From Hypoxylon rubiginosum (taxonomy: Eukaryota > Ascomycota > Sordariomycetes > Xylariales > Hypoxylaceae), in the NCBI GenBank assembly GCA_902806565.1, contig CADCXA010000029.1:806001-870000 (forward strand): 64,000 bases of DNA, given 5' to 3'. The notes under the pieces are model-generated. The model was not told where the DNA came from. It searched no databases and worked only from the letters and a program-made list of their open reading frames with translations. Shown here in pieces: positions 13,061 through 27,500 of this stretch. Numbering within the stretch: the first letter of the stretch is position 1; each line of letters opens with the position of its first letter. Position numbers and translations under genes: made by a program.

Positions 13061-15099
13061 ATTTTAATAAATTAAATTGTAGCTTTTAATATGTTTTTAA
13101 AATAAATTAAAAAAGATTTATTTATTTTTTATTTTAAAACTATAAATTATATAATAAGTTAAAAAATTATATTTAATATAAAATATTTAATTTTAATAAT
13201 AAAATTAATATATAAAAAGTTAATAAGTAAAATATAAATAATATAAATAATATATTATTTATAACGTTATTTTATCAGTTAAATAAATTTAAATTTAATA
13301 TTATATTTAAAATTATATAAATTTAAAAAATTATAAAAACCTTTATAAAAAAAGTAAAAAATTTATAAAAAAGATTTACCACCTTTTTTAAAAATTTATA
13401 AGGAGTTATAAAATTATATTTTAAGGTAAAAATTTAAAGAAACTAAGAAATTATATTTAGATAATTATAAAAAAATAAATTTTTAAATTAAATATAAATA
13501 ATAAATTATTAATAATAAATAGATTTTAAATTATATATAAATATATATATATAAACTTAATAAATATAAATAATTTATAAAATGTAAAATAAAATTAATA
13601 GTTTAAAAAAATTAATAGATTAAAAATAAATATTTAAATATTTATATTTTAATATTATCTAGAAAATTATTTTAAACTTTTATTATAATTATAATAAGAT
13701 TTAATTTTAAGTTAATTTAATATAATATAATTAACGTATTTATAAATATAAATTTAAATAAGGAAATTTATATAAGGATGTTTTTAAAATATTAAAAATA
13801 CTAGATTATTTTATATTTATTAAAAATGTTATATAAATTAAAAGAATTTTTTTTATTTTAATAAAAAAAGCTAATTAAAATATTTATAAAATTAGGTTTT
13901 TTAGCTGTTTTTTATAAGTTTTATTACTTTTTTAAAGATAAAGTATTAATTTTTTTTTATATTAATAATATTATTTTTATATATTAAAATTATAAGTAAT
14001 AAATAATAAATATAATAATATTATAGTTATAAAAAAAATATTAATTTATAAATAAAAATAATTTATAGTGGTTTCTTGGAATTAAAGTAATTAAAAATTA
14101 AAATAAAAGATTAATTTAGTTTTTTTAATTTTTATATATAAATAAGTTAAATAAATTATTAATAAATAAAAAATAAAAAATTATTTTTTCAACTTTTATA
14201 AGAAATAAAGAATTGTTATTTTTATTAGAATTAGCTTTTTTATAATCTATTTAATAATATTAATAAAAGATTAAATTAATATTATATATAATAATAATTA
14301 TATATTTTAATATTATTTTTATAATTTTTTAATTAACTAGATTTAATATAAATCTTAGTAATAAATATTATTTTAAAGTTAATTAATTAATTTAATATTT
14401 TTTTATTATTTAATATTTATTTTTATAATATAAATATATTAATATATTTAAAGTAACTAATAACGTTTTATTTATTAATAATACTTTTAATTAAAAAAGT
14501 TTATAAATATATATAATAATATTATTTAAAGAAATAATTAAATAATATATAAATAAGTAAAATATAGTAATTATTTTTATAATAAAAATAAAGTTATTAT
14601 CTTTTATATAAATTATAAAAACAATTATATTTATATTATATTTAATTATAAAGTTTAATATAAATCTAAATAATTTAAAAATTATAATATATTATAATAA
14701 TAAATAAATAATTAAATTAATATATATAGATATTATATTATTTTAAATTAAGTTATAAAATATAAATATTTATAATTATTAATTATAATAAAAAATATTT
14801 ATAAATTAAATTAAAGTTATTTATATCCTTATAAAAAATATAATAATAAATGGTTTTATTAAAGTATTTACTATAAAAAAATTTATTGTATTTATTTAAT
14901 AATTAAACCTAGTAAATATATAAAAAAGAATTAAATTTAAATGGATTTATAAGCTTATAAAAAAAGATTCTAATAAAATAAAAAACTTTTTATTTAATAA
15001 AAAAAGTAATATATATATAATTAATAATTAAAAAATATTAAAAAATAAGTTTTAATTACTTAAGTTTTTTTATTAAAGATATATAAACTTAAAAAAGTA

Positions 15100-15284
15100 T
15101 ATTAAATAATAAAAAGTTATTTTAAAGGATTTATTTAAATTTTATATATAAGTTAATAACTGGAGCTGTAATAACCTTATTATAAAACTATTTTAAAAAA
15201 TTATAAAAACATATATAATTAAAATATATATATTTAATATATATAATTAACTTTTTAATTAAATACACACGTTATTTAATAATT
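15100..15284 (+). repeat. 185-bp direct repeat B, copy 2 (less degraded)
   Basis: Direct partner of 9478-9662. It retains more G/C (AACTGGAGCTGT and ACACACGTTA segments) than copy 1, so the two copies were mutated to different degrees. The copy closer to the original should be used for any database search. Confidence 0.75.
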
Positions 15285-16739
15285 TTATAAAAAAATTTAG
15301 TTAATATAATTTATTAAATAATTTATAATATAAATTTTTATATATTTAATAGTTTTATTATTAATTAGTATATTTTTTAAGAAATATTTAATAAAAGTTT
15401 TTAATAAATAACTAGCTTTTTATAAAATTATTACTTTTTTTTTTAAATAATTATCTGTAAAATAATTATTATTTTTATTTATTAATATTAAATATATAGG
15501 TTTTTTAAATAATTATTATATTTTTAGTTTTTTTATTTAAATATATAATCTTTTAAATAAAATAGTTTATTAATATTATTAATATTATATAAAAGTGTTT
15601 AATTTTATTAATTATATTAAAATATAGTTTTTTTTTAATTATAAGTTTATTTTTAATGTTATAAAAAAGTTTTATAATATTTATATTATTTTAATATTTA
15701 ATAAAAAATATAAATTTTAAGATTATTAATTTAAAAAATTTTAAGTTTAAAAATATTAAGATTTTTTTTTAGTTAAAAATTTTATAGTAAAAACTTTATT
15801 AATTTAATTTTAAAGTAAATAAAAAATAAAATAAAAATTAAATAAATAAATTAACTTTAAATAATAAAAATTTAAAATTTATAAGAAAAAAAAAAATAAA
15901 ATGTTTTAAATAAAGTTTTTTAATTATATATTAATTATATATTATATATTTATAAATTTTTTATTATAATATTAAATATAAATATAATTATTTTCCTTTA
16001 TTTTTTTAAGTTAATAATTATTTTATTTTTATATTAATTAATGTAATTTAAGGTTAATAAATATTTAAAAATTTAATATAATAATATATAGTTTTTTTAT
16101 TTTTTTAAGGAGATGGATTTTAATTTATTATAATTAAAAAGCTTTATTTTTAAAAATAATTTTATTTTTTAAAATAGTTTTAATAATTTATTATTTTATT
16201 TTACTGTTAATTAAAATATATTTATTTTAATAAAAATTATTTTAATAAATTTTTATATTATTATTTTTAATAGTTAAGTTTATTATTTTTTAATTTATAA
16301 AATAATTAAACGTTTTAATATTTTTTTTTATTATAAAAAATATTATTTTTATTTTAATTAAATTGTTTATTATTTAGTTTTATAGTTTAAAAATTATTAA
16401 AAAAGTTATTAAGTTTTTAGTATTTTTATATATTTTTTATAAAAAGCTTAAATTAGTTTTTTAAAAATATAAGTTTTAAAATAATATTATTTAATTTATA
16501 AATATTATATTTATTTTTTTTATAAATTTAATTAATTAAATAAGGTTTTAATTAATTATAATAAAACTTATTTTTATTTAAAATATTAATATAATAAAAA
16601 ATATTAAATAAAAATATAAAATTATCTTTTTATAATATTATTTTTTTAGTTTATTTTATATATTTCTTATTTTTTTATTTAATTATTTTTTTTTTTTTTT
16701 TTAAAAAGTAGTAATTAATTTTTAAAAATTTTTTTTTTT

Positions 16740-17050
16740 TACCCAAGTTTATAAAAGTTATTATATCGTGTTTTTTTTATATAAAAGCCCGCCGCTTAAA
16801 TAGGAAAGTAAAACCTCGATTATATATTAACCTGTGCGCATTTTGTAAAAAAAAAACGAGAGCTAATTAAAAAGAAAGTAAAGGGGTGGGAGGGGGTGGG
16901 GGGTTTAAGGGAAGGGGGGGGGGCCTCGGGGCCCCCTCTCCTTTTAAAAGAAATAGAAAAAAAATCTACTAAACTTTAAACTACTATTAAAGTTATAAGG
17001 TTATATAAACGAGGGCTATTATACACCGCCTGGACCGGTGCCTCACGTTT
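16740..17050. other. Non-degraded GC-containing island with strong G-quadruplex motif
   Basis: About 310 bp of ordinary to G-rich sequence inside the AT block. At 16883-16903 four or more runs of at least three G are separated by single bases, an ideal parallel G-quadruplex motif on the + strand. A further run of ten G follows at 16914-16923, then a GGCCTCGGGGCCCCCT inverted segment. The right part (about 17000-17050) has mixed sequence such as CACCGCCTGGACCGGTGCC. No ORF. It escaped whatever mutated its surroundings, perhaps because it was single-copy or too short for RIP. Confidence 0.7.
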
Positions 17051-20000
17051 ATAAAAATTTTATTTAAATTATTAAAAGCTTTTTATAAATTTTTATTTTA
17101 TTTTATTTAAATATTTATTATATAAAAATTATAATTTTAATAAATATTATAGTTTTTTATTTATATATAATTTTATATAAAAAATTTTTATTAAGTTTAA
17201 TTAATATTTAATTAGTTTAAATAATTTTAAATAAATATAATACTTAGTTTTTATTATTTTTATTTAAGGTTTAAAAAAGCTTTTTAGTAATTTTTTTATA
17301 ATTAACTTTTACTTAGTTTTATATTTTAAAATAATAAAAAAGGTTTATTTTTTAAATTTTTATTTTTTTTAAATAAGCGTTTTTAAAAGCTTTTTTAAAC
17401 TCCAGGCCCCTATTATATTTTATTAATAAAAAGGTTTTATAATTAAAAATAATTTTTCTTTAAATAAAATTAATTATAATTTTTATTTTAATATTAAAAA
17501 TAGCTTTTATTTTAAATTAATTATTAAAATTTTTTTTATTTTTATAATAGTTTTTTTTTTTAATTATAAAATATATACTATATATTAATAATTTATATAA
17601 TAAAAAGATTATTTAATTTATTATATAAATTTAATTTATAAAGTTTAATAGTTTAAAACTTTTAATAATTAAAATATATAAAAATAATTTAAGTTATATT
17701 TAAATTTTTTTTTTTTTTAATAATATATATTTTTTATTTTATTAATTATAAAGTTATATATTTTATAATTACATTTAACGTAATTTTTCTAGGTAATTAA
17801 ATTTTTTTATAAAAATAAATTAATAATTTATTATTAATAAAACTTTTTTTTATGTTTTTTTTATAAAACCTTTTTAGTTATTATATATTAAAATATTTTA
17901 TTTTAAAATCTCGTTTTAATATATTGATTTTTTATTATTTTTTTATTTTTTAAATAAGAAAAATAAATAGAAATATTTAAATACCTTATAATTTTTTAGG
18001 ATTTATTATTTTAATTTTTTAATAATTATAATAAAAGATATTTAATATTAAAAAAAGTTGGAAAAATTAAGGTAATTTAAATAAAATAAATTTAATTATT
18101 AATATATTTATTAATATTATATTTTTATTAGTTATCGTTTTTATTTAAAGGGTTTCTTTTTTATAAAATAAAAAGTTAATTATTATATTAAATTTATTAA
18201 ATATATATTTAATTTTAAAATTAAATAATTTAATATAAATAATTTATTAAGTTAATTTTTTTTTAATAAACTTATAAATTTATTATTTAATTAAATAATT
18301 AATGTTTTTATATTTATTTATAATAAAAAGTAAATATTATAAAAATGGATTTACAATTAATAAAAAGATTTTATAATAATTAAAACTTTAAGTTTTAAGG
18401 TATTATAATTTTATTTTATTTTATATTATATATTTAATTTATATTTTAAAAAATAAAAAATATTTTAATTATTAAATTATTTTAATATATAGTTTTAATT
18501 ATTTTTTAAAATATTTATTTATAAAATAATTAACTTTTTATAAATATAATTAAAATTAATAAAATATAAAATGTTATTTAATATTTTTTTTAATATTTAT
18601 ATAACTTATTTTTTATTTTTTATTTATTTTTATAAAGTGTTTTTTTAAAATAGTTTTATTAAAAGTATAATAATTAAGGTATATAATTTAATTTAAAGTT
18701 TAAAATAAATAATAATATTAATAAAAAACTTAATATTTTTTATATTTTTATAAGGACCTTAATTTTATATTTTAAAGGTTTTTAATAAGGTTAGTTTTTT
18801 TTTATAAATATTATAAATATATTTTATAACTTTTATTATTAAACGGTAAAATTTTGATTTTTTCTTGTTTATTATTACGTTAGTAAATTTAAAATTTAAT
18901 AAAATAATATTAATGTTTTTTATATATTTAAAAATAAAGCGTTATATTTTAAGGTAGATTTTTTAATTTTTATACTAAGTAATTAATTTTTTAACTTTTA
19001 TATTATAAAAAAAAAGCTTATATTTATCTGGTATAAAGTTATAAAATATTTAAGTAACTATTTTTAAAAAATAAGTAACTAAATTTATTATTTTTTATAA
19101 TAATATTATTATTTTTATTAGTTTAATTAATATAATAAAAGTTATTAATTATTTATTAAAAAGGTTTAATTTTATTTAATTATATATTAAGAATTAGTTT
19201 ATTATAAATAAAATTTAATATATTATAAATTTTATAAAAAACTTTTTATAACTTTTTAATAAAAAAATATCTTAGATTATTTTTTTATTAAGTTTAATAT
19301 AAAAGTTAATTAATTTAAAAGATTTTTCTTTTTTAATAATAAATTAAATGTTTTAATATAAACTGTAGTTTTTTTATAAAATATTATTTTTTAAACGCTT
19401 TCTTAAAATTTAAATAATTTTATTTTTAAAAAAAGTAACAATTAAAATATTTTTAGTTTATTATATAAAATATAAAATAGTTTTAATTATATAATTAAAT
19501 ATTATATTTTCTTTTATATAATTAATTTTATTAAAATTTTAAACTAGGGTTATTTTCTTTTTATAAAATATTTTAATAAAGATATTTTTTTTAATATTAA
19601 TTATTTTAAAAGTTTTTAATTTCTTTTTAATTATTTTAAGTTTATTAAAATTTAAGTGTTTATTATAAAGTTAAATTATAAATTTAAAATAAATATTTTT
19701 ATAAGGGTTTTTTTTATAAAATATTAAAAAGTTTTTAACCTAGTTTTATATTAATTAAAAAAACTTTTTTTTTTAATTAAATAACTTTAATAATATAAAA
19801 TTATTAATAAAAATATTATTAATAAAATTAACTTTTAAGGTTTTAGGTTTATATATAATATTAATAAAAATTAAATTAAAATTAGTTTTTATTTTATATT
19901 AATTTTAATTTATTTTTTTTTTATTTTTTTAATAGCTTTTTAAATAATAATGTTTATAGTTTTAAAAAAATTATTATTAATTAATATATAAAAGATTATT

Positions 20001-23000
20001 TTTTTTTATTAAGGTTATATTTAAAAGTATTTATTAAATTAATTTATATATTATTATAAAAATTATTAAAAAAGTTAAAAAGGTTTATTTTATTAATTAA
20101 TATTAATAATATTTATAAATTTATTTTATAAAATAAAGTATTCTTTATTTTATTATTATTTTTTTTTTATTATATGTTTTTTATAACTATTAATATAATT
20201 TTAATTATTAATAACTAATAGTTTTTTAAAATAAGTTTTAATTATATTAAATTTTTTTATTTCTTTTTTATTTAATTAATTAAATATTAATAATATTTTT
20301 ATTAATATTTTTTTAACAATTAAATTATTTATTATTTTAAAGTTTTTATAATAAAAGTTTATTTTTATAAAAAAAATAAAATTTAATTTTAATAATAGTT
20401 TAAATAATATAAAAATATTTTTTATAATATAAATTAAATATTATAAAAATTAGTTTTTAATTTAAATAAAATTCTTTATAACTTTTATAATTTTTATAAA
20501 AATATAGAATCTAAATTTTAACTACGTTAAATAAATTTTAAATATTAAAAGTTTAAATTTTATTATATAAAACTTAGTAATTAAATTAGATTATATTTTT
20601 ATATTAATTATTATAATTATTTTATTTTTATTTTTATATAATTTTATTTTAATTAAAAGTTAAAATAAAAATTAAATATATATAATTAAGTTATAATAAG
20701 TAAGATTTTTTTATATATAAAAAAAATTTATATAAAAAAGTAATAATAAAAACTTTTTTTTATTAATTAAGTTAATTTAAATAAAGTTTTTTTAAGTTTT
20801 AAATTTTAAGTTTATTTTATTTATATTAGTAAGGTTTTTTTTATATTTTTTAATAATAAACTTAATAATATATATTAAAATAAAATAAATTTATAATTTA
20901 TTTAATATATTTTTAAATAAGTTTATAAATCTTAATATTATTTAAAAAAAAAATTTTTAAATAATTAAGAATTATTTATTTAAGTTAATTATAATTTCTT
21001 TAAGTTAGAATTTTTAAATTTTATAATAAAAAAAATATTAGTTTTAATAAATTTTAAGTTTTTAATAAAATTAATAACTTTTAAAAGTTTTTATAAAGTT
21101 TTTTTAACGTTATTATTTTTATTTTTAATATTAATATTAATAAAATTATTTTTAGAATTTATTTTTTATTTAATATTAAAAATCTAATTAAGGTTTTTTA
21201 TTTAAAAAGTTATATATGTTTTAATTTAATTAAAAAACTTTTATATTTATTTTTATAATAATAAATATATATATTTAAATTATTAAAAATTAAGTTATTA
21301 TTTAAATTTGAAATAAAATTAACATTTAAATAAGAAATATTAGTTTAGTTTAATTTTTTTTATAAATAAAATTTTTATAGTTTTTTTTTTATTTATTTAT
21401 TTATATTTTATAAAAGATTTTAATTTATATTTAATAGTATTTTATATAATAAATAATTAAGTTATTATTTAAATTATATTTTTTAATATAATTAAAAATA
21501 TTTCTTTTAATAAAATCTTTTTAGTAATATATTTTAATAATAATATATTTAAAAATTAAAATATTTATAAGTTTTATATTTTTTATTATTTTTTTTAAAA
21601 TATATTTTTTATTTATATAATTATAATATAAAATATTATTATTATTTAAATATTTAATTATTTTATAGTTTATTATAAAATAAAAGGTATTTTTATAAAA
21701 ATAATAATTTTAAAAATTATAATTTAATTTTAAGTTTATATATTTTAAATTAAATGTTTATTAATAGTTTAATAAGGTTTAATTGGTTAATAATTTAATT
21801 TAATTAATTTATAAGTTAAAAAAAGAATTTTTTATATTTAATATATTAATTAATATAATAGTTTTAATTTAATATAAATTTTAATTATTAAAATAAAAGT
21901 TAAAATTATAAAGCTTATTTTTTATATTTTTAAAATTTTTTTTTAAATTAATATTTTATATTTTTATTTTAAAAAGTTATTTAATAAGTTTATTAATTTT
22001 ATTAATTAAAAGTAATAAAAATCAGTTTTTTTTTATAGTAAATTTTAATAAGATTTAAATATTAATTTTAATTTTTTAAGTTTTTTAATTAACGGTATTA
22101 TTATTATTTTTATTATTTAAATTATATTTAATATAATTAATAATAATTTTATTTTTATTTATATTAAAAATTTATAAGTAAAAGTTTATTTATTTAATTA
22201 TTATTTTTTTAAAGTTTTTTTTAATATAAATAACTAATTATTTTTTAATAATTAAAAATAAAAGTTTTTATAATATATAAAAATAAATGTTATTATTAAT
22301 TAATTTATTTTATAATTTAGTTTTAAATATAATAATTTTATAATTAAAAATCAAATTATTAATTACTTTAAAAAAGTTTATATTTTTTGTTTTTTTTTTA
22401 AAATATTAATCTAATTTTAAATTATTAAATGTTATTTTAAGTTAATAATATTAAAAACTTTTTTAAGCTTGTTTTTTATTTTTTTCCAAGTAATATATTT
22501 AAAAATTAAAGTTTTAATTTTATATTTAATTTTTTAAAAAATATAAATTTAAAGGTAATTAATATATTTAAATTAAGTAAAATATTAATTAAAATTAGAT
22601 AATTATTAAAATATATAAGATTTATTAAATTAAATATTTTTTTATTATTTTAAGTTTATAATAAAAAAAAATAAATATAAATATATTTTTATATAATTTT
22701 TTTTTTAACTTATAGTTTTTATGTTATTAATAGTTATATTAATAATTATAACTAAGTTTATATTATTTAAAATAATAAAACTAAAAGTTAATATAATTAT
22801 TAAAATAAAATTATATTAAAATATAATAAAAAAAAATATTAAATAAAAGTTATTTTTAAATAAAATTAATATTATAATTAATTTTAATTAATTTTTTAAA
22901 AATATTTTTAAAGTTTTAATTTTTTATGTTAATAGTAATAAAATTAATAAGGCTTATATTTAATTTTAAAATATTTAATAAATATTTAAAAAGAGGTTTT

Positions 23001-23639
23001 TTTAAAAGAAAATTTAAAAAAATAAATAATAAATAATTTATTAATTATAAAGAAAAGTTATTAAATAAAAAGTTTTATTTTAAAAATATATATAAGGTTT
23101 TTTAAGTAACTTTTTTTAATTTTATTTTTATATTTTTTAATAGGTTTTTTTTAAAAATATAATATATTATTTTTAAAATTTATATTTTTTAAGGTATTAA
23201 TTAAGTTACTAATTAAATTATTAATAAGTAATTATATTTTTTATAAAAATATTATTATTAATTTAAATAAAAGTTTTATTATTAAAATAATAAATTAAAC
23301 TAATAAAATAAATTTTATAAATATTTTTAAAGAATTTATTTCTTTAAAATATAAGATTTTTTTATTGGTTTTATTTAATATTTAATTAAATTAAAAATAA
23401 TTTAGTTTATAAAATTAAAGTTTTTAATATTTTAAATAAGTTTTCTTTTTAAGATATATTAATATATATTTTTACATTAATATTTATAATATTAATTAAA
23501 GTTTTTTAATTTTATATTTTATAATATATAATTATTTAAATGGTTATTTTAAATGTAAGTTTAAGTTTTTAAAAATTTTAATATTTTAGTTTTATTATTA
23601 AATATTTAAGTTTTAATTTACTAGGTTTTTAAATTTTAA

Positions 23640-23814
23640 GTTTTATTATTAAGTTTTATTATTAGATTTTATTATTAGATTTTATTATTAAATTTTATTA
23701 TTAGATTTTATTATTAAGTTTTATTATTAGGTTTTATTATTAAGCTTTATTATTAGGTTTTATTATTAGGTTTTATTATTAAGTTTTATTATTTAATTTT
23801 ATTATTAAGTTTTA
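23640..23814 (+). repeat. 13-bp minisatellite, about 13 units
   Basis: Thirteen consecutive 13-bp units of consensus RTTTTATTATTAR, where the variable positions are almost only A/G. Regular tandem repeat in the AT block, not a CRISPR: the units adjoin without spacers. Confidence 0.8.
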
Positions 23815-24246
23815 TAATTTTAATTTTTAGGTTTTTAATTTTTAGGTTTTTAATTATAATATTTTAATTTAAAGTTCTTAATTATAGTTTTATTTAAAAT
23901 AATATTTAATTAAGTTTTTTATATTTAATAAGTTTTATAGATTTTAATTATTTTATAATATTAAAATAACTTATTTATTAATTTAATAATTTAATTAATA
24001 TAAATTTATAATAATTAATATAAAATAACTTAATTTATATTAAAATTTTAAATTTACAGTTTTTTTTAAAGTATTAAATTTTATTAAATATATAAGTTTT
24101 AATTTATAATAAAACTTTTTAAGGTTAATAATAAATTTTTAATAAAATATAAAATAAAATTCTTACAATTTTTTATTAATTAAATTAAAATTAATATAAT
24201 TTTTTTAAAATTAAGGTTATAAGTTTAAGTTTTATAATAATTATTA

Positions 24247-24524
24247 ATTATAATAAAGTTTTATTTTTATACTAGTAATTTTTAATTTAAATAACAATTA
24301 TATTATTATTTATTTTAAATTATATTTAATTTAAAAAATAACTTAAAAAACATTTTAATTAATATATTTAAAATATTTTATAAAAAAGTGTATATTTTTA
24401 TAATACGTAGTTATTTAGTTATATAAAAGGTTTTATAAGTTTTTAAAAAAAAAATAAATAAAATCTAGTTATAAAATAATTATATAATGTTTTATAAAAT
24501 ATTAATCGCTGTATTTTATTATAA
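24247..24524 (+). repeat. Long direct repeat A, copy 2 (278 bp)
   Basis: Direct copy of 6428-6706, 17.8 kb away. It keeps a little more G/C (ATACTAGTAATT, TAATACGTAG, ATTAATCGCTG). The two could be LTRs of a large nested element or separate solo repeats. Confidence 0.75.
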
Positions 24525-27500
24525 TATAAATAATTTTTATATTAATTATTATTTTTTTAATTATTTTATTAATTATTAATAAATTAAAATAATTATTTAA
24601 TATATAATTTTTAAATAATTAATTATTAAATTTAATTAATAATATAGTTTTATATTAAAATTAAAATATTTTCTAATATAATAATTAGTTTATTCTTTTT
24701 TAATAAAATAATTAATAATATTAAAAAATAATATATAATATTAATTAATTTTATAAATATTATCTTTATATTTTTTTATAATATAAATAAATTTAAATAA
24801 ATATTTTTATTTTATTTAAATTATTTATTATTTATTTAATAATATATTTATATTTTTTTATATATAAATAATAAATAAATATTTATATTTATATAAAATC
24901 TTATTATTTATATTTATAAAAATAAAATTAAGTATTATAAATATTTTTTAATAAAATAAATATAAACTATAAAATTAATTATAAATTTTTAATTAAAAAA
25001 AATTTATTTATAATTATTATTTTTTAATATAAATAAACTTTTTTTTTTAAAAATAATTAATTTTTTATAAAAGAATAATATAATTTTTAACTTTTAAAAG
25101 TTTTATATAAAGATTATAATTATAAATAATTTTATATTATATTAAAATTTTATTAATATAATTAAAATTAATTATTTTATTAATATTAAAATTATTTATT
25201 TAAATAAAATTTAATAAATATTAATAAATATTTTTTTATAGTTTTATAAAAAGAGAATTATTAAAACCGTTTTTTAATAAATTTAATATTATTATTTTAA
25301 TTAAAATTTTATTTAAATTAAAAAATTATTTATAAAATATTAAATTTAATTAAATTTTTTTTAATATATAAATTATAATTATAAAATTTAATAATTTTTT
25401 ATTTTTATATTTAAATAATTATTTATTAAATATATAATTAATTAAATTATTAAGTTTTATTTAATTAATAAAAAATTAATTTTTTACTAGTTTTTATTTT
25501 ATAAAAACTTATTATTAAAAATATATTATTATTAAAATAATAATATTTTATATAATATAAATATAATTTTAAAGTTTTTTTTATATATTAAATTTAATTT
25601 ATATAATGTTTTTTTAATAGTTTTAATTAATATTTTATTTAAATATTTTATTTTTTAATTATATTATTTTATATAATATATATTTATTAATAGTTTTTTT
25701 ATTAATAATATAATTTTTATTTTAGTTTTTTTTTAATTTATATTTTATATTATTATTTTTAAATATATTATATTATTTAATTATAAATATAAATAAAACG
25801 CCGGTTAAAATAAACGTAATTTTAATTTATTATATAATTTTTAATATATTAATATAAATTTTAAAAACCTTATTTTTAATTTTATTAAAAAGATTTTAAA
25901 TACCGTTTATAAAAATAAATTTATAAATTTATTTATTTATTAATTTTAAATAAACTTTATTATTATTATATTAGAAATTATTAATTTAATTATTAAAAAT
26001 AATTAAAAAAATAATTATATTTTAAATATAGTTAAATTTTTAAAAAAATAAATATATTAATATTATTTTAATAATATATTTTTTATTTAAAATAATTTAA
26101 ATAAATAATAATAATATTATTATAATAATATAAAACTTAAATATTATAATTATTTTAAAATAAATTTAAGTACTTTTATAAAAAATTATAATAATTAATA
26201 TAAAAAAGTTTATATTAATTAATATTAATTTAAATTTAATAAAAAATAATTATTTTTAATTATTACTTTTTATTATTACTTTTTTTATAATAATATTAAA
26301 TAAAATAAAAAAATAAAATACAAAATAATTAATATAATAATTTATTAAAATTTAATAATATATATTATTTTTTATAATTAAATTAAAAAAAAAAGTTATA
26401 AAATTAATAAAAAGTTTATTTTTATATAATTTATAAATAATAATTTATTTATTATTAAAATTAAATAAAAATATTATAATAAAATTTAAAACTTTAAAAC
26501 TTTTAAATAAATAAAATTAAAAAAAAAGAAAAAACTAAAATATATTTTAATTAAATAAAATATTATATTATAAATATATAAATAATACTTTTAATTTATA
26601 TTATTTTAATTTATATTATATTTTATATTATAAAATTATAAATTTTAAATATTATAAGATTTCTTTATTAAATAAAAAAATATATAATGTTTTTTTTAAA
26701 TATTTAAATTATTTTTATATTTATATTAAAGTTTTTATTTTATAAAAACCTTTTTATATATTTTATTTTAATACTTTAATTTAATTTATTATTATATTTT
26801 TAAATTTTACTTTTATATTATTAAATATAATAAATATAATAATTATAATATTATTTATAATTAAATTTAAAAAAAACTTAATAATTTTATTTTATTTATA
26901 TAAATAAAATGAAAAAATATAATTTAAAATATTAAAAGAATTATTTTTAATTAATAAAAAACAAAAAAAATAATTAATATAAATTGTTTTTTTTAATTAT
27001 AACTTTAATTATAAAGTTTATAATATATATAATAAACTTTAAATTTTATATTAATTTAAATTTTTATTTTACTTTTATTTTATTATTTAAAACTTTTATT
27101 TTTAAATTATTATATTTAATATTTATTTTATTTAAATTTAAATTTATTACTTTTTATATTTTATAATTAATTTAATTAAAAATTTTTAATAAAAAACATT
27201 TTAATTAATAAATTAATTATAATATTATTTAAATAAATAAATATTTTAATGTATTTTTTATATTAATATTAAAACTTAAAATTAATAAAATATATTAATA
27301 TAAATATTATAATTATTATATTATTTAATATAAATTAATTACTTTTATTAAATAAATAAATAAAAATTTATTAATATTATTAATATTATTATATTTTTTA
27401 ACTTATTAATATATAAACTTTTATAAAATTTTATAAAACTTTTTATAAAAATTTATATTAATATATTTATAAAATAAACTTATTAATAAATATTTTAATA

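Larger units (their letters stand above)
9478..15284. mobile_element. Putative RIP-degraded LTR retroelement (5.8 kb) with 185-bp terminal direct repeats
   Basis: The 185-bp segments 9478-9662 and 15100-15284 are direct repeats of equal length with no indel that I can see. A pair of equal direct repeats 5.6 kb apart is the architecture of an LTR retrotransposon. No gag/pol reading frame remains: the inside is A/T only. No target-site duplication is evident. Two independent copies of a short repeat are the main alternative. Confidence 0.5.

Noticed and set aside
23640..23814. Regular repeat array considered as CRISPR
   Set aside because: Units adjoin directly without spacers and the genome is eukaryotic; it is a minisatellite.
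26984..27166. 60-codon open frame in the AT block
   Set aside because: Same composition artefact.
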